Shown piece after piece: positions 16,599-27,597 of a DNA stretch of 56,816 nt. Source of the stretch: Methylophilaceae bacterium. Lineage in GTDB: Bacteria; Pseudomonadota; Gammaproteobacteria; Burkholderiales; Methylophilaceae. Position 1 is the stretch's first letter. The number at the start of each line of letters is the position of its first letter. Both the position numbers and the translations under genes were made by a program. The stretch lies in the NCBI GenBank assembly GCA_947499625.1, contig CANMPB010000002.1:1-56816 (forward strand), written 5' to 3'. A model generated the notes under the pieces. It was not told where the DNA came from and ran no database searches. It saw only the letters and a list, made by a program, of their open reading frames with translations.

Positions 16599-17944
16599 TT
16601 ACCAATTTTAATAAAAAGAGAATCTTAGTAATTGGCCTTGGGGATACAGGACAATCTGTATTGCATTTTTTAGCGAACAAAGGATGCGTTATTCAGGCAA
16701 TTGATACAAGATCAACTTTTGACGGTTTGGACGATATAAAAGCGACATTCAAGGAAGTTAAATTTTTTATTGGGGATACATTTAATGACGACATTATTAA
16801 TGAAGTTGAATTAATTATTATTAGTCCCGGAGTTTCATTAAAAGAAAGTTATGTTCAAGCAGCTTTAAATCGAGGCATACCAGTAGTAGGTGATATTGAA
16901 ATCTTCTCGCAGATTAAGCCAGCAAATTCTAAAGTTATTGGAATCACCGGTTCAAATGGTAAAACCACAGTTACTAGTCTTGTCGGTGAATTATTAAAAG
17001 CAGAAGGCATATCGACTATTGTAGGAGGAAATATTGGCACTCCAATATTAAATACTTTAAGTCAGGGAGCGCCAGATGTTTACGTTCTTGAGCTATCGAG
17101 TTATCAATTAGAAACAACATATTCTTTAGTGCTTGAAACTGCAGCAGTATTAAATATTTCAGAAGATCATATGGATCGATACGAATCAATCGAAGAGTAT
17201 GCTAAGGCCAAATACAGAATATTTAATCATGCTAAAAAGAGGATTTTAAATAGAGAAGATAATTATCTTAAATCTCAGGTTAATGAAGATTCAGTAACAT
17301 TCGGAAATCATTTAGATATAAAAAATTATGGGATTAAAAAAAACGGAAATCAATATTTTATTGCTAAAGGCAATGCTGAAATTGTTTCTTTAGATGAAAT
17401 TAAGCTTAAAGGCGCACATAACTTACAAAATATTATGGCTGCTTTAGCACTTTGTGAACCATTTAAAATTTCACATGATGCGATCAAAAAAGTATTAAGT
17501 CAATTTAAAGCGCCACCCCATAGAGTTGAGTATGTTGACTCTATTTCAGGCATTGATTTTTATAATGATTCAAAAGGGACAAACGTAGGCGCTACTATTG
17601 CTGCAATACAAAGCATGACCAAACCAATCTTGCTCATTGCTGGAGGCGATGGAAAAAATCAAAATTTTAAGCCATTAGTAAGCCCATCCAAAGGTAGGGT
17701 TAAAAATATTTCTTTGATTGGTAGGGATGCAAAGATTATGGAAGAAGCATTTAAAGACGAAACAATTCCAATAAGTATTGAAAAAAATCTTGAATTAGCA
17801 GTTATCAAATCATTTGAATTAGCTAAATCGGGTGATGTAGTTCTTCTCTCCCCGGCATGTGCAAGCACGGATATGTTTAAAAATTACGTGCACCGCGGAG
17901 AAATTTTTAAAGATTGTATAAGTAAATTAAAAAATAAATCATGA
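16595..17944 (+). CDS. murD: UDP-MurNAc-L-alanine--D-glutamate ligase
   Basis: 449 residues. An N-terminal Rossmann-like UDP-binding domain ([18 protein letters not shown]) is followed by ATP-binding [12 protein letters not shown] near residue 114, LELSSYQLE, the [10 protein letters not shown] block and FYNDSKGTN. It adds D-glutamate to UDP-MurNAc-L-Ala. It overlaps mraY and ftsW by four bases on either side (ATGA), so all three are translationally coupled. Confidence 0.98.
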   Translation: MITNFNKKRILVIGLGDTGQSVLHFLANKGCVIQAIDTRSTFDGLDDIKATFKEVKFFIGDTFNDDIINEVELIIISPGVSLKESYVQAALNRGIPVVGDIEIFSQIKPANSKVIGITGSNGKTTVTSLVGELLKAEGISTIVGGNIGTPILNTLSQGAPDVYVLELSSYQLETTYSLVLETAAVLNISEDHMDRYESIEEYAKAKYRIFNHAKKRILNREDNYLKSQVNEDSVTFGNHLDIKNYGIKKNGNQYFIAKGNAEIVSLDEIKLKGAHNLQNIMAALALCEPFKISHDAIKKVLSQFKAPPHRVEYVDSISGIDFYNDSKGTNVGATIAAIQSMTKPILLIAGGDGKNQNFKPLVSPSKGRVKNISLIGRDAKIMEEAFKDETIPISIEKNLELAVIKSFELAKSGDVVLLSPACASTDMFKNYVHRGEIFKDCISKLKNKS

Positions 17945-19098
17945 TCGATAAATTTTCTAATAAATCGACAATTGACAAGCCTTCTTTTGATCAGGGTCTA
18001 TTTTGGGTTTCATCAATATTGGTTGCGATTGGCCTTATCATGGTTTATTCATCTTCAATTTCTTTTGCCGAATCTAGTAAATTAACTAAACATCAAAATT
18101 ACTTTTTTTTAGTAAGACAATCGATTTATGTCCTACTGGGATGTATTGGCGGAGTCATTACCTTTCAAATTCCAATCCGCTGGTGGCAAAAAATGTCTCC
18201 TTATTTATTTATGGCAGGTATGGTGTCGCTAATTCTTGTTCTTATTCCTGGTATTGGTCATGTTGTTAATGGAAGTAGACGCTGGATTTCATTGCTTGTA
18301 TTTAATGTGCAGCCCTCTGAATTTATGAAATTATTTACAGCCATGTATGCTTCAGATTACGTCTTAAGAAAATCTAAAGAGATTGGAAGCTTTTTGAAGG
18401 GGTTTCTTCCAATGGCTGCAGTGATAATGCTAATAGGATCATTGTTATTACTTGAGCCAGATTTTGGTGCATTTGCTGTAATCTCAGTTATTGCAATGTG
18501 CACATTAATTTTAGGTGGCATAGATAAAAAAATACTGATGGGCTTAAGTATTGTTGCGCCTATTGGAATGGCAGCCTTAATTTATAGTTCTGACTATAGA
18601 TATCAAAGGCTGGTAGGATTTTTTAATCCATGGGCTGACCCTTACGGAAAGGGCTACCAACTCTCTCATGCTCTTATAGCATTTGGCCGAGGTGAATTAT
18701 TTGGTGTTGGTTTAGGTGGTAGTGTTGAAAAATTACTTTACTTGCCCGAAGCTCACACTGATTTTATTTTAGCTGTATTAGCTGAGGAATTTGGTTTCTT
18801 TGGTGTACTTATTGTTATTGGGTTGTTCTCATGGTTAGTAATTCGAGCTTTTGGTATTGCCAAAGAAGCTATTATCAATGAAAGCTATTACTCAGCTTTA
18901 TTATCTCAAGGCATTGGCATTTGGTTTGGCACACAAGGCATTATCAATATGGGTGTGAATATGGGGCTCCTCCCTACAAAAGGTCTAACCTTACCACTTC
19001 TATCTTTTGGCGGTAGCGGTATTTTGGCTAATATAATTGCAATTGCAATACTATTAAGAATTGATTGGGAAAATCGAAGAGGCTTAAGGGGAATATAG
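17941..19098 (+). CDS. ftsW: Septal lipid II glycosyltransferase FtsW
   Basis: 385 residues of the SEDS family, with about ten membrane helices. Conserved blocks are [69 protein letters not shown] and the C-terminal [16 protein letters not shown]. FtsW polymerises septal glycan strands from lipid II and works with FtsI. Its location within dcw identifies it as FtsW and not RodA. It starts in an ATGA overlap with murD. Confidence 0.98.
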   Translation: MIDKFSNKSTIDKPSFDQGLFWVSSILVAIGLIMVYSSSISFAESSKLTKHQNYFFLVRQSIYVLLGCIGGVITFQIPIRWWQKMSPYLFMAGMVSLILVLIPGIGHVVNGSRRWISLLVFNVQPSEFMKLFTAMYASDYVLRKSKEIGSFLKGFLPMAAVIMLIGSLLLLEPDFGAFAVISVIAMCTLILGGIDKKILMGLSIVAPIGMAALIYSSDYRYQRLVGFFNPWADPYGKGYQLSHALIAFGRGELFGVGLGGSVEKLLYLPEAHTDFILAVLAEEFGFFGVLIVIGLFSWLVIRAFGIAKEAIINESYYSALLSQGIGIWFGTQGIINMGVNMGLLPTKGLTLPLLSFGGSGILANIIAIAILLRIDWENRRGLRGI

Positions 19099-19102
19099 CG
19101 CA

Positions 19103-20176
19103 GTGAAAGCTAACAAAAAAATATTGATTATTGCTGGAGGTACTGGAGGACATATTTATCCAGGTATCGCAATTGCCGATTATTTAAAAGCTAAAAGTTG
19201 GTCAATCACTTGGCTTGGAACTTCGCATGGTATGGAAAACAAGTTGATAGAGAAAAAGCCCTATCAAAAAGCCATGATAGATATTACAGGCGTCAGAGGT
19301 AAAAGTATTTTAAGTTGGTTAAAACTTCCATTAACACTTTTGGTTGCATTGATACAATGTATGACAGTCATTAAAAAAGAAAAGCCTAATGTAGTGATTG
19401 CTATGGGAGGTTATGTTTCATTTCCTGCAGGCCTCATGGCAAGACTCATGGGTAAGCCACTCATTGTGCATGAACAAAATTCTATCCCAGGGCTCACTAA
19501 TAGATTATTAGCGGTCATCGCTACAACAATATATTCTGCCTTTCCAATCAAACTTATACGCGCCTCCCAAAAAATTGGTAATCCAGTGAGGGATAGCATT
19601 AGGCAAATTAAATTACCTGTTCAAAGATTTAAAAATAGAAAAGGCCCGTTAAGATTGCTTGTTGTAGGGGGCAGTCTGGGAGCTAAATTTTTTAATGACA
19701 CTATCCCTTTAAGTATCCAAAAAATAAATCTAAAAAATAGACCGAAGATTATTCATCAATCTGGTGAGAAACATTTTCAAGCATTGAAAGCAACATATAA
19801 GAAGTGCGGGATCAAAGCAGACTGCAGAGCTTATTTAGATAATATTGAAAAAGTTTACGAATGGGCAGACCTTGTCATAGCACGATCTGGTGCCCTCACG
19901 GTGTCTGAATTTTCGGTAGCTGGCATTTCTAGCATCTTGGTACCATTTCCTTTTGCGGTAGATAACCATCAGTTTTATAACGCAAGATACTTAAGTGATA
20001 AGAAGGCTGCGCGACTTATAAATCAGGAGGAACTCACGACTGAATTATTAAGTGGATTACTCCAAGATATTACAAGAAGTAAATGTTTAAATATGGCAAA
20101 AGCAGCATTAGAAAATACAGAGACAAAGCCTGAGGAAGTTATTTATCAAGCATGCGAGCGATTAATTAAAAAATGA
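19103..20176 (+). CDS. murG: UDP-GlcNAc:lipid I N-acetylglucosaminyltransferase (lipid II synthase)
   Basis: 357 residues with a GTG start four bases after the ftsW stop. It belongs to the GT-B fold family GT28: IIAGGTGGHIYPGIAIAD at the N-terminus, GVRGKSILSW, GGYVSFPAG, HEQNSIPGLTNR, VVGGSLGAKFFND and the donor-site IARSGALTVSEFSVAGISS. It acts on the inner face of the inner membrane and completes lipid II. It ends in an ATGA overlap with murC. Confidence 0.98.
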   Translation: MKANKKILIIAGGTGGHIYPGIAIADYLKAKSWSITWLGTSHGMENKLIEKKPYQKAMIDITGVRGKSILSWLKLPLTLLVALIQCMTVIKKEKPNVVIAMGGYVSFPAGLMARLMGKPLIVHEQNSIPGLTNRLLAVIATTIYSAFPIKLIRASQKIGNPVRDSIRQIKLPVQRFKNRKGPLRLLVVGGSLGAKFFNDTIPLSIQKINLKNRPKIIHQSGEKHFQALKATYKKCGIKADCRAYLDNIEKVYEWADLVIARSGALTVSEFSVAGISSILVPFPFAVDNHQFYNARYLSDKKAARLINQEELTTELLSGLLQDITRSKCLNMAKAALENTETKPEEVIYQACERLIKK

Positions 20177-21564
20177 AACACAATATAAATCGAATTCATT
20201 TTGTAGGTATAGGTGGCTCTGGTATGAGTGGTATTGCAGAAGTGATGCATAACCTAGGTTACTTTATCTCCGGCTCAGATATCCAGGAGTCCCCCATAAC
20301 TTCTCGTCTAAAAGGCCTTGGCATTAAAATTTTTATTAATCATTCATCTGACAATATTAGAGATATTGATGTCTTAGTTATCTCTTCCGCAATCAACAAA
20401 GATAATCCAGAACTAGAAGCTGCTATTGAAAATAAGATACCGATTATGCCTAGAGCAGAAATGCTTTCAGAATTAATGCGTTTTAAAAAAGGTATTGCAG
20501 TAGCAGGTACGCACGGCAAAACAACAACAACGAGTTTAATCGCTTCCATTTTAGCTGAGGCCTCAATGGATCCAACATATGTAATTGGGGGAAGGCTTTC
20601 TTCTTTAAATGCAAATGCAAAGTTAGGAAACGGTGAATTTATTGTGGTTGAGGCTGATGAGTCAGACGCATCTTTCTTGCATCTGACCCCTATATACTCA
20701 ATTGTGACTAACATTGATCAAGATCATATGGAAACCTATGACAATAATTTTGATAAGCTTAAAAAAACTTATATCGAATTTATACATCGATTACCATTTT
20801 ATGGTGTAGTGATTCTCTGTATTGATGATCCTGTTATTAAATCAATTATTTCTGAGATTTCTAGATCTATCATCACTTATGGTTTATCTGCTGAAGCAGA
20901 CGTTCATGCAGAAGAAGTCAAAGCCGATGCAGGCAAAATGCATTTTAAGGTTACCATTAAACATTCTGATGTGATTAAAAAAGAGATTACTTTAAATCTT
21001 CCAGGTAAGCACTATGTTAGAAATGCATTAGCAGCGATAGCTCTTGCTGATGAACTTGAAATACCCATTTCGAAAACAATTGACGCCCTAAAACATTTTA
21101 AAGGGGTAGGACGTAGATTCGAAACGTATAAAGATTTAACGTTTAATGATAAAACTTTTACATTAGTCGATGACTATGGACACCACCCTGTAGAAATTGA
21201 AGCAGTTCTTGATGCTACAAGAGATGCTTATCCAGGTAGATCGATTTATCTTGTGTTCCAGCCTCATCGCTACACAAGAACACGAGACTTTTTTGATGAA
21301 TTTGTAAGAGTGCTTCATAAGGCAGATCAAATTCTACTCACCGATATTTATTCAGCCGGAGAAACCCTGATTTCAGGTGTGAGCTCATCAGTAATGATGG
21401 AGGATATTAATAAGATCACAACCAAAGTATCTTTTGAGAAGGAAATTACTGAGCTAGCTAAAACAGCACTTCAAAATATTAGTCAAGATTCAATTCTAAT
21501 TGTAATGGGAGCAGGATCGATAGGCAGAGTGGCTAAGGATATTTTAAATATTGTGAACTCATGA
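20173..21564 (+). CDS. murC: UDP-N-acetylmuramate--L-alanine ligase
   Basis: 463 residues. N-terminal HFVGIGGSGMSGIAEV, ATP-binding AVAGTHGKTTTTSL near residue 112 (the MurC form, GTHGKT), VEADESDASFLHL, NIDQDHMETY and DDYGHHPVEIEA. It adds the first amino acid to UDP-MurNAc. It is four-base coupled to murG upstream and murB downstream. Length and motifs are normal. Confidence 0.98.
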   Translation: MKHNINRIHFVGIGGSGMSGIAEVMHNLGYFISGSDIQESPITSRLKGLGIKIFINHSSDNIRDIDVLVISSAINKDNPELEAAIENKIPIMPRAEMLSELMRFKKGIAVAGTHGKTTTTSLIASILAEASMDPTYVIGGRLSSLNANAKLGNGEFIVVEADESDASFLHLTPIYSIVTNIDQDHMETYDNNFDKLKKTYIEFIHRLPFYGVVILCIDDPVIKSIISEISRSIITYGLSAEADVHAEEVKADAGKMHFKVTIKHSDVIKKEITLNLPGKHYVRNALAAIALADELEIPISKTIDALKHFKGVGRRFETYKDLTFNDKTFTLVDDYGHHPVEIEAVLDATRDAYPGRSIYLVFQPHRYTRTRDFFDEFVRVLHKADQILLTDIYSAGETLISGVSSSVMMEDINKITTKVSFEKEITELAKTALQNISQDSILIVMGAGSIGRVAKDILNIVNS

Positions 21565-22439
21565 AGAATGCACTGATTTTAAAAAATGAATCATTAAATA
21601 AATACAACAGTTGGCGTGTAGGTGGGACGGCTGACGCATTATTTTCACCGAAAAATTTAGAAGATTTAAAATTTTTTTTAAAACATGAGTCATACGTAAA
21701 GCCTCTCACTTTTATTGGATTAGGATCTAATATTTTAGTAAGAGACGGGGGTATTCGCGGGACCGTAATCATAATGCATGCAGCTTTAAATAAAATTCAA
21801 ATGACAAACAATGGTATGTATGCAGAATCAGGGAATACATGTGCAAAAATCGCTAAAAATCTTGCTAAAGAACATTATGTAGGCGGGGAATTTTTTGCAG
21901 GCATTCCAGGTACAGTTGGAGGTGCCTTAGCAATGAATTCTGGGTGCTATGGTTCTGAGACATGGAATTTTGTGACCAAGGTTAATATGATTGATGAAGG
22001 TGGCATTATAGTTACAAGATTAAAAGATGAATTTAAGATTTCTTATCGCGAAGTAATTAAGCCTAATTCAAAAGAATGGTTTGTAGGTGCTTGGTTTAAT
22101 TTTAAGAAAGATATGGCAGCTGATCCAGAAAGCAAGATCAAGGAATATCTTAATCATAGAAAAAATACACAGCCTCTTAATTGGCCGACAGCAGGGTCAA
22201 CATTTAGAAATCCAAAAGATACTTTTGCAGCAAAGCTTATTGAAGATTGCGGATTAAAAGGTTTTAGAGTTGGCAATGCTGAAGTTTCAGACAAGCATGC
22301 TAATTTTATTATTAATTTAGGCGATGCATCTGCACAAGACATTGAAAATATTATTGATTATGTTGAGTCTGAAGTTTTAAAAAGAAAAGGCATTAAGCTT
22401 GAAAGAGAAATAAAAATTTTAGGGGAATTTCTAAACTGA
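21561..22439 (+). CDS. murB: UDP-N-acetylenolpyruvoylglucosamine reductase, type II
   Basis: 292 residues, an FAD enzyme that makes UDP-MurNAc using NADPH. FAD-binding blocks are SWRVGGTADALFSP and FIGLGSNILVRDGG; AGIPGTVGGALAMNSGCYG follows, and the catalytic Ser lies in AGSTFRNP. It is about 50 residues shorter than E. coli MurB and lacks its extra loop, so it is the short type II form, as in many other bacteria. Its TGA shares one base with the ddl start. Confidence 0.97.
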   Translation: MKNALILKNESLNKYNSWRVGGTADALFSPKNLEDLKFFLKHESYVKPLTFIGLGSNILVRDGGIRGTVIIMHAALNKIQMTNNGMYAESGNTCAKIAKNLAKEHYVGGEFFAGIPGTVGGALAMNSGCYGSETWNFVTKVNMIDEGGIIVTRLKDEFKISYREVIKPNSKEWFVGAWFNFKKDMAADPESKIKEYLNHRKNTQPLNWPTAGSTFRNPKDTFAAKLIEDCGLKGFRVGNAEVSDKHANFIINLGDASAQDIENIIDYVESEVLKRKGIKLEREIKILGEFLN

Positions 22440-23344
22440 TGGATAAATTTGGAAAAGTTGCTGTTCTTATGGGCGGCGACTCGAATGAAAGAGCTATTTC
22501 ACTTCTAAGTGGTGATGCTATATTTCATGCTTTAAAGCGACTGGGTATCAATGCTGAGACTTTTGACCCTTCAGGTAGAAATATTGAAGATATTAAAAGT
22601 TATGACAGAGTTTTTATAGCCTTGCATGGGAGAGGTGGAGAAGATGGATCAATACAAGCTTTATTAAAATCAAAAAATGTTGCATATACCGGCAGTGACT
22701 CTGCAAGTTCAGCGATTGGGATGGACAAGCTTAAAACGAAATTATTATGGCGCTCATTAAATATTTCAACGCCAGATTTTCTAAAAGTTACCGAGAAAAC
22801 GCCATATACGGATGTCGTAAATACAATAGGATTGCCTTTTTTTATTAAACCTTCTAATGAAGGTTCAAGTATCGGTATCGATAAAATCAAAAATGAAGAA
22901 CAATATAAAAAAGCTTTTTCAAAAACATCAAAGATTGATCCAAATGTTATCGTTGAAGAGTTTGTGGATGGCGAGGAATATACAGTAGCTATCGTAAATG
23001 GTAAGACCTTGCCTGTTATTAGAATAAAGCCAAGTAATGAGTTTTATGATTACGAAGCTAAATATCTTAAAGACGATACGCAATACATTTGCCCTTCAGG
23101 AATAGAGAAAAATAAAGAAGCTTTAATAGCTAATGAAGCTTTGGAGGCTTTTAATTCGATTGGATGTTCTAGCTGGGGTCGTGTCGATTTTATGATGGAT
23201 AAAAAAAGCCACCACTATTTTATAGAAGTGAATACATCACCTGGTATGACGAGCCACAGTTTAGTACCCATGGCCGCAAAAGAGATGGGTATTGATTTTG
23301 ATCACTTAGTGCTAGAAATTTTAAAAACCGCATATGTTAAATAA
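22439..23344 (+). CDS. ddl: D-alanine--D-alanine ligase
   Basis: 301 residues, ATP-grasp fold. VAVLMGGDSNERAISLLSG at the N-terminus, ALHGRGGEDGSIQ, TGSDSASSAIGMDKL, PFFIKPSNEGSSIGI and the C-terminal FIEVNTSPGMTSHSLVPMAA match DdlB. It makes the D-Ala-D-Ala dipeptide used by MurF. The start shares one base with the murB stop, and the end overlaps ftsQ by 11 bases. Confidence 0.98.
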   Translation: MDKFGKVAVLMGGDSNERAISLLSGDAIFHALKRLGINAETFDPSGRNIEDIKSYDRVFIALHGRGGEDGSIQALLKSKNVAYTGSDSASSAIGMDKLKTKLLWRSLNISTPDFLKVTEKTPYTDVVNTIGLPFFIKPSNEGSSIGIDKIKNEEQYKKAFSKTSKIDPNVIVEEFVDGEEYTVAIVNGKTLPVIRIKPSNEFYDYEAKYLKDDTQYICPSGIEKNKEALIANEALEAFNSIGCSSWGRVDFMMDKKSHHYFIEVNTSPGMTSHSLVPMAAKEMGIDFDHLVLEILKTAYVK

Positions 23345-24068
23345 CTATTTAAAAGTTTATTGGTTAGGCAATTTAGTTTTTTTACTTAATATTATTTTGA
23401 TACTTTTTCTGTTGAGTTATCAATTTATGCATTTTGCTAAATTTCCCATAAGAGAAATTAAGGTAGTAGGCCAATATCATCACCTTGACGAAGATCAAGT
23501 GAGTATGATTTCAGATCGATTTGTAAAAGGTAATTTTTTTTCCTTAGATTTATATAACACCAAAGAAGCTTTTACAAAACTGCCTTGGATAAGAAATGTA
23601 AGTTTAAAGAGAGTTTGGCCTGATCGATTAGAAGTGCTTGTCGAGGAGCATCAAGCGATAGGAAGGTGGGGTGCTATTGCATTAGTAAATGAGAATGGCG
23701 AAATTTTTCATGGGGCATCCGATGAAGATCTCCCATTATTTTTTGGCCCAGAAGGAACGGAGAGTCATATAGCACTGGAGTATAAAAAAATGCAAAGTAT
23801 TTTAGAAAAAAAACAATTAAAAATTGCGCAAGTTTCCCTATCTTCTAGGTACACTTGGGACATTAGAACTACAAACAATATGAAAATTATTTTAAGTAAA
23901 GACAACATCGAAGAAAACCTATCTCGCTTTATGGCTCAGTACGATAATATTTCTGCCTCTGTTAAAAGAATTGGCTCAGCTGACTTAAGATATCCAAATG
24001 GTTTTGCCATTAAAAAATCTACTGAACCAATCCAAAAAATTGATAGTGGCGAGAGGCCGCTTATATGA
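23334..24068 (+). CDS. ftsQ: Cell division protein FtsQ
   Basis: 244 residues: a short cytoplasmic N-terminus, one membrane helix (about 11-32) and a periplasmic POTRA domain beginning FPIREIKVVGQYHHLDEDQV, then WIRNVSLKRVWPDRLEVLVEEHQAIGRWG, the typical FtsQ beta domain. It recruits FtsL/FtsB and the septal synthase to the divisome. It overlaps ddl by 11 bases and ftsA by four (ATGA). Confidence 0.96.
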   Translation: MLNNYLKVYWLGNLVFLLNIILILFLLSYQFMHFAKFPIREIKVVGQYHHLDEDQVSMISDRFVKGNFFSLDLYNTKEAFTKLPWIRNVSLKRVWPDRLEVLVEEHQAIGRWGAIALVNENGEIFHGASDEDLPLFFGPEGTESHIALEYKKMQSILEKKQLKIAQVSLSSRYTWDIRTTNNMKIILSKDNIEENLSRFMAQYDNISASVKRIGSADLRYPNGFAIKKSTEPIQKIDSGERPLI

Positions 24069-25303
24069 TTAAACAAAAAGAAGAAAAAAATCTCATCGTA
24101 GGACTTGATATTGGAACATCGAAAATTGTGGCTATTGTCGCTGAACTGCAGCCAGATGGTCTACTAAATGTGATCGGATTAGGCCAACATAGCTCAAAAG
24201 GATTAAAAAAAGGTGTAGTCATTAATATTGATTCCACTATGGAGGCGATTCAAAGAGCTATTGAGGAAGCTGAATTGATGGCGAATTGCAAGATTACTGA
24301 TGTTTATACTGGCATTGCAGGTAGCCATATTAAAAGTATCAATTCTCACGGTATGGTCAAAATTAAAGATACTGAAGTCTCTCAATTGGACGTTGATAAA
24401 GTGATTGAAACTGCTTGTGCTATTACACTCCCCAACGATCAACAAGTTCTGCATATTTTGACACAAGAATATGTGATTGATGGGCAGGAAGATGTCAGAC
24501 AGCCACTTGGTATGAGCGGTATGAAATTAGAAGTTAAGGTTCATATTGTCACAGGCGCTATTGCAGCCGCTCAAAATATTGTGAAATGTATCAAGCGTTG
24601 TGGACTTGAAGTGTCTGAATTAGTTCTGCAACCCTTAGCTTCAAGCATGGCAGTTCTCACGGATGATGAAAAAGAATTAGGTGTTTGTTTGGTGGATATT
24701 GGCGGTGGGACAACTGATATCGCTGTGCTAAGACAAGGATCTATTCGACATACGGCCGTGATTCCGATTGCAGGTGATCAAATCAATAATGATATTGCGG
24801 TGGCGTTTAGAACGCCTTTACCGTCAGCAGAAGAGATAAAAATTAAGCATGGTTACGCTGCAAGAAGTTTAGCCTCAGCTTCAGAGCAAATTGAAATTCC
24901 TATAGTAGATGGAAAAGAGTCTAAAACTATCTCAACGCTCTCATTAGCAGAGGTCATTGAAGCTAGACTGGTTGAGCTTTATGAGCTTGTAGCACACGAG
25001 TTGAAACGAAGTGGCATGGAAGATATGATAGCTTCTGGAATTGTAATTACAGGCGGATCGTCCTTGATGAAAGGCATGGTAAATCTTGGGGAGAGTGTAT
25101 TCAGGATGCCGGTCCGAATTGGCACACCAAGAAATGTAGGTGGTTTGTCTGAAGTCGTCGACAATCCCAGGTACTCAACGGGCATTGGATTGTTACTGAT
25201 GGGGAAAGGGCAGCTAGAAAAAGAAATGATGAATCAAATTGATGGCAATTCAATAAATCAAATCTTTATGAAAATGAAGAATTGGTTTCAAGGTAACTTT
25301 TAA
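24065..25303 (+). CDS. ftsA: Cell division ATPase FtsA
   Basis: 412 residues, actin-like fold. Nucleotide-binding signatures VGLDIGTSKIVAIV, CLVDIGGGTTDIAV and GIVITGGSSLMKGM are present. The C-terminal amphipathic helix (IFMKMKNWFQGNF) is the membrane-targeting sequence that tethers FtsZ filaments to the inner membrane. It is followed by a 16-bp gap carrying a TTGGAG ribosome site for ftsZ. Confidence 0.98.
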   Translation: MIKQKEEKNLIVGLDIGTSKIVAIVAELQPDGLLNVIGLGQHSSKGLKKGVVINIDSTMEAIQRAIEEAELMANCKITDVYTGIAGSHIKSINSHGMVKIKDTEVSQLDVDKVIETACAITLPNDQQVLHILTQEYVIDGQEDVRQPLGMSGMKLEVKVHIVTGAIAAAQNIVKCIKRCGLEVSELVLQPLASSMAVLTDDEKELGVCLVDIGGGTTDIAVLRQGSIRHTAVIPIAGDQINNDIAVAFRTPLPSAEEIKIKHGYAARSLASASEQIEIPIVDGKESKTISTLSLAEVIEARLVELYELVAHELKRSGMEDMIASGIVITGGSSLMKGMVNLGESVFRMPVRIGTPRNVGGLSEVVDNPRYSTGIGLLLMGKGQLEKEMMNQIDGNSINQIFMKMKNWFQGNF

Positions 25304-25319
25304 TTCTTGGAGATAGAGT

Positions 25320-26471
25320 ATGTTTGAAGTTGTTGATAGCAAGTCACAAAATGCCATCATAAAAGTGATTGGTGTCGGAGGCTGTGGCGGAAATGCTATT
25401 GATCATATGATCGATAAGAATTTAACAGGCGTTGAATTTATTTGTGCCAATACTGACATGCAAGCTTTGAAAAAAAGTCGGGCAAGCCATATATTGCAGA
25501 TTGGCCAGGCGATGACCAAAGGCTTAGGCGCGGGTGCTAAGCCTGAAATTGGAAAGCAAGCTGCTATTGATGATAAAGAAAAAATTATCAGTTCTATTAA
25601 AGGTGCTGATATGTTATTTATCACAGCAGGAATGGGTGGCGGAACTGGAACAGGTGCCGCACCTGTGATTGCAAAAATTGCAAAAGAATTAGGTATTTTA
25701 ACTATTGCAGTTGTCACTAAACCTTTCTTATTTGAAGGTAAAAGAACAGCGATTGCTGCTGATGGTATTAATGAATTAGTTCAGCATGTAGATTCCCTAA
25801 TTGTCATTCCAAATGAAAAGTTAATGGAAGTTTTAGGTGAGCATATCCCATTCTTAGAAGCCTTTAATGCAACAAATGATGTTCTTTATAACGCAGTTTC
25901 AGGTATTTCAGAAATTATTAATAGCCCAGGGTTAGTGAATGTTGACTTTGCTGACGTTAAGACGGTCATGGGAGAAATGGGAATGGCGATGATTGGTTCT
26001 GGTGTCGCTCAAGGCGAACATCGTGCATATAAAGCATCTCAAGCAGCAGTAGCAAGCCCTCTCTTAGAGGATGTGAATTTAGTAAATGCGCGAGGTGTAT
26101 TAGTAAACATTTCTGCAAGTAGTAAATTTACACTTAAGGAATACCATGAAGTCATGGAAACGATTAAGCAGTTTGCAGCTATCGATGCTACAGTAATTGT
26201 CGGTAATGTAATTGATGAGGCAATGGGTGACTCTATTCGAGTGACTGTTGTGGCTACAGGATTAGCTCAAAACGTAAAACAAAGGATGCCCCGTATCGAA
26301 CCCAGATCTATCATACAAAATAAACAAACCCCGACCCAAGAAGAGCCCTCTCTAGATGATGAACCCGATGTGTTCAGCTCCAATGAAAATAGGGCCCAGG
26401 TTGAAATTATGAAAATGTCAGGTATGGAAGAATATGATATTCCTGCATTCTTGAGAAAAAAAGGCGAGTAA
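25320..26471 (+). CDS. ftsZ: Cell division GTPase FtsZ
   Basis: 383 residues, tubulin homologue that forms the Z ring. GTP-binding blocks are [14 protein letters not shown], the tubulin signature GGGTGTG (106-112), and [11 protein letters not shown] with the NxxxD synergy region. A variable linker is followed by the conserved C-terminal peptide [14 protein letters not shown], which binds FtsA and ZipA-like tethers. The strong ribosome site (TTGGAG, about 8 bases before ATG) fits the high protein level needed. lpxC starts 8 bases after the stop. Confidence 0.99.
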   Translation: MFEVVDSKSQNAIIKVIGVGGCGGNAIDHMIDKNLTGVEFICANTDMQALKKSRASHILQIGQAMTKGLGAGAKPEIGKQAAIDDKEKIISSIKGADMLFITAGMGGGTGTGAAPVIAKIAKELGILTIAVVTKPFLFEGKRTAIAADGINELVQHVDSLIVIPNEKLMEVLGEHIPFLEAFNATNDVLYNAVSGISEIINSPGLVNVDFADVKTVMGEMGMAMIGSGVAQGEHRAYKASQAAVASPLLEDVNLVNARGVLVNISASSKFTLKEYHEVMETIKQFAAIDATVIVGNVIDEAMGDSIRVTVVATGLAQNVKQRMPRIEPRSIIQNKQTPTQEEPSLDDEPDVFSSNENRAQVEIMKMSGMEEYDIPAFLRKKGE

Positions 26472-26478
26472 GTATTCA

Positions 26479-27432
26479 ATGATTAAACAAAGAACTATTC
26501 AAAGGTCAGTGCAGACTTCTGGTGTCGGTCTCCATAATGGTGAAAAAGTGACTATGACTTTAAAGCCTGCCGAAGTGGATCAAGGCATTGTCTTTAGAAG
26601 GGTTGATCAAAATAAAATCAATGAGGTTAAAGTAAGCCCTGATGCTGTGAAAGATACCAAAATGTGTTCAGCTATTGGTCAAGACACTTCGCGTGTAGCA
26701 ACCGTTGAACATTTAATGTCTGCATTATCAGCTACAGGTATCGATAATATTATTATAGAGCTGAATGGATCTGAAGTGCCTATTATGGACGGAAGCTCCA
26801 TACCATTTATTTATCTACTCCAAACAGCGAGGATCAAAGAACAAGATGCCGCGAAAAAATTTGTGTTGATTAAGGATGTAATTGAAGTAAAAGATAAAGA
26901 CAAATGGGCAAGGTTTGAGCCTTATGATGGATTTAAAGTTGATTTTACAATCGATTTTCCTCATCCTGTATTTGATGCATCGACTAACAAAGTTGCTTTA
27001 GATTTTTACGATGAATCCTATATCACAGAAATTAGCCGTGCACGTACATTTGGATTTATGCAGGAAGTTGAGTACTTAAGATCTCATGGATTAGCTAGGG
27101 GTGGATCACTCGATAATGCTATTGTCTTAGATGAGTACAAGATTATTAATACAGATGGATTACGCTACAACGATGAATTTGTGCGACATAAAATACTTGA
27201 TGCTGTAGGTGATCTATACATGCTAGGTTACGCAATCATAGGCAATTTTAAGGCATACAAATCTGGCCACGAATTAAATAACAAGTTGTTGCTTGCACTA
27301 CTTTCTGATAAGAAGTGCTGGAGCTTAATAACATTAGATAGCCAAGATCCTAAGACCTCTAATTTAGCAACACGTTACACCAATTCTAAGAATGGAATTT
27401 TAAATCAAGAGATGGCGGGAGTTTACCAATGA
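26479..27432 (+). CDS. lpxC: UDP-3-O-acyl-N-acetylglucosamine deacetylase
   Basis: 317 residues. This is the committed step of lipid A synthesis. Zinc ligands are H78 (TVEHLMSAL) and H237/D241 in [21 protein letters not shown] at the N-terminus and the SRARTFGFM and [10 protein letters not shown] blocks are typical. It closes the dcw cluster as in other proteobacteria. Its TGA overlaps the ATG of a 53-residue membrane peptide gene. Confidence 0.98.
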   Translation: MIKQRTIQRSVQTSGVGLHNGEKVTMTLKPAEVDQGIVFRRVDQNKINEVKVSPDAVKDTKMCSAIGQDTSRVATVEHLMSALSATGIDNIIIELNGSEVPIMDGSSIPFIYLLQTARIKEQDAAKKFVLIKDVIEVKDKDKWARFEPYDGFKVDFTIDFPHPVFDASTNKVALDFYDESYITEISRARTFGFMQEVEYLRSHGLARGGSLDNAIVLDEYKIINTDGLRYNDEFVRHKILDAVGDLYMLGYAIIGNFKAYKSGHELNNKLLLALLSDKKCWSLITLDSQDPKTSNLATRYTNSKNGILNQEMAGVYQ

Positions 27433-27590
27433 ACATTTTAAGATTTTGTATATTGTTATTACTTGTAATATTAGTAGCATTTACTTTTTTATATTTAAAT
27501 ACAAAAAATAAAAAATACATAAAGTATTTAAAACTCACCACAAACATCACATTAATTCTTATCCTTATATTTATTTTAAGAATGCTTTAA
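27429..27590 (+). CDS. Small membrane protein of unknown function (53 aa) after lpxC
   Basis: An open frame of 53 codons that begins in an ATGA overlap with the lpxC stop and ends 7 bases before the next gene. Two hydrophobic stretches (about 7-23, [18 protein letters not shown]; about 38-52, [15 protein letters not shown]) flank a basic, polar loop rich in Lys, Tyr and Asn, which predicts a two-helix hairpin with the loop inside. I do not recognise a family. The tight coupling to lpxC, the precise fill of the gap and the membrane pattern argue that it is a real gene. It takes the place of secM in enteric genomes but shows no arrest motif or signal peptide like SecM. Confidence 0.65.
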   Translation: MNILRFCILLLLVILVAFTFLYLNTKNKKYIKYLKLTTNITLILILIFILRML

Positions 27591-27597
27591 TTTCTAG

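Noticed and set aside
20340..20714. 124-codon minus-strand frame within murC
   Set aside because: It is antisense to conserved murC motifs, rich in Ser/Ile as expected from reversed Lys/Asp/Asn codons, and has no start context or neighbours on that strand.
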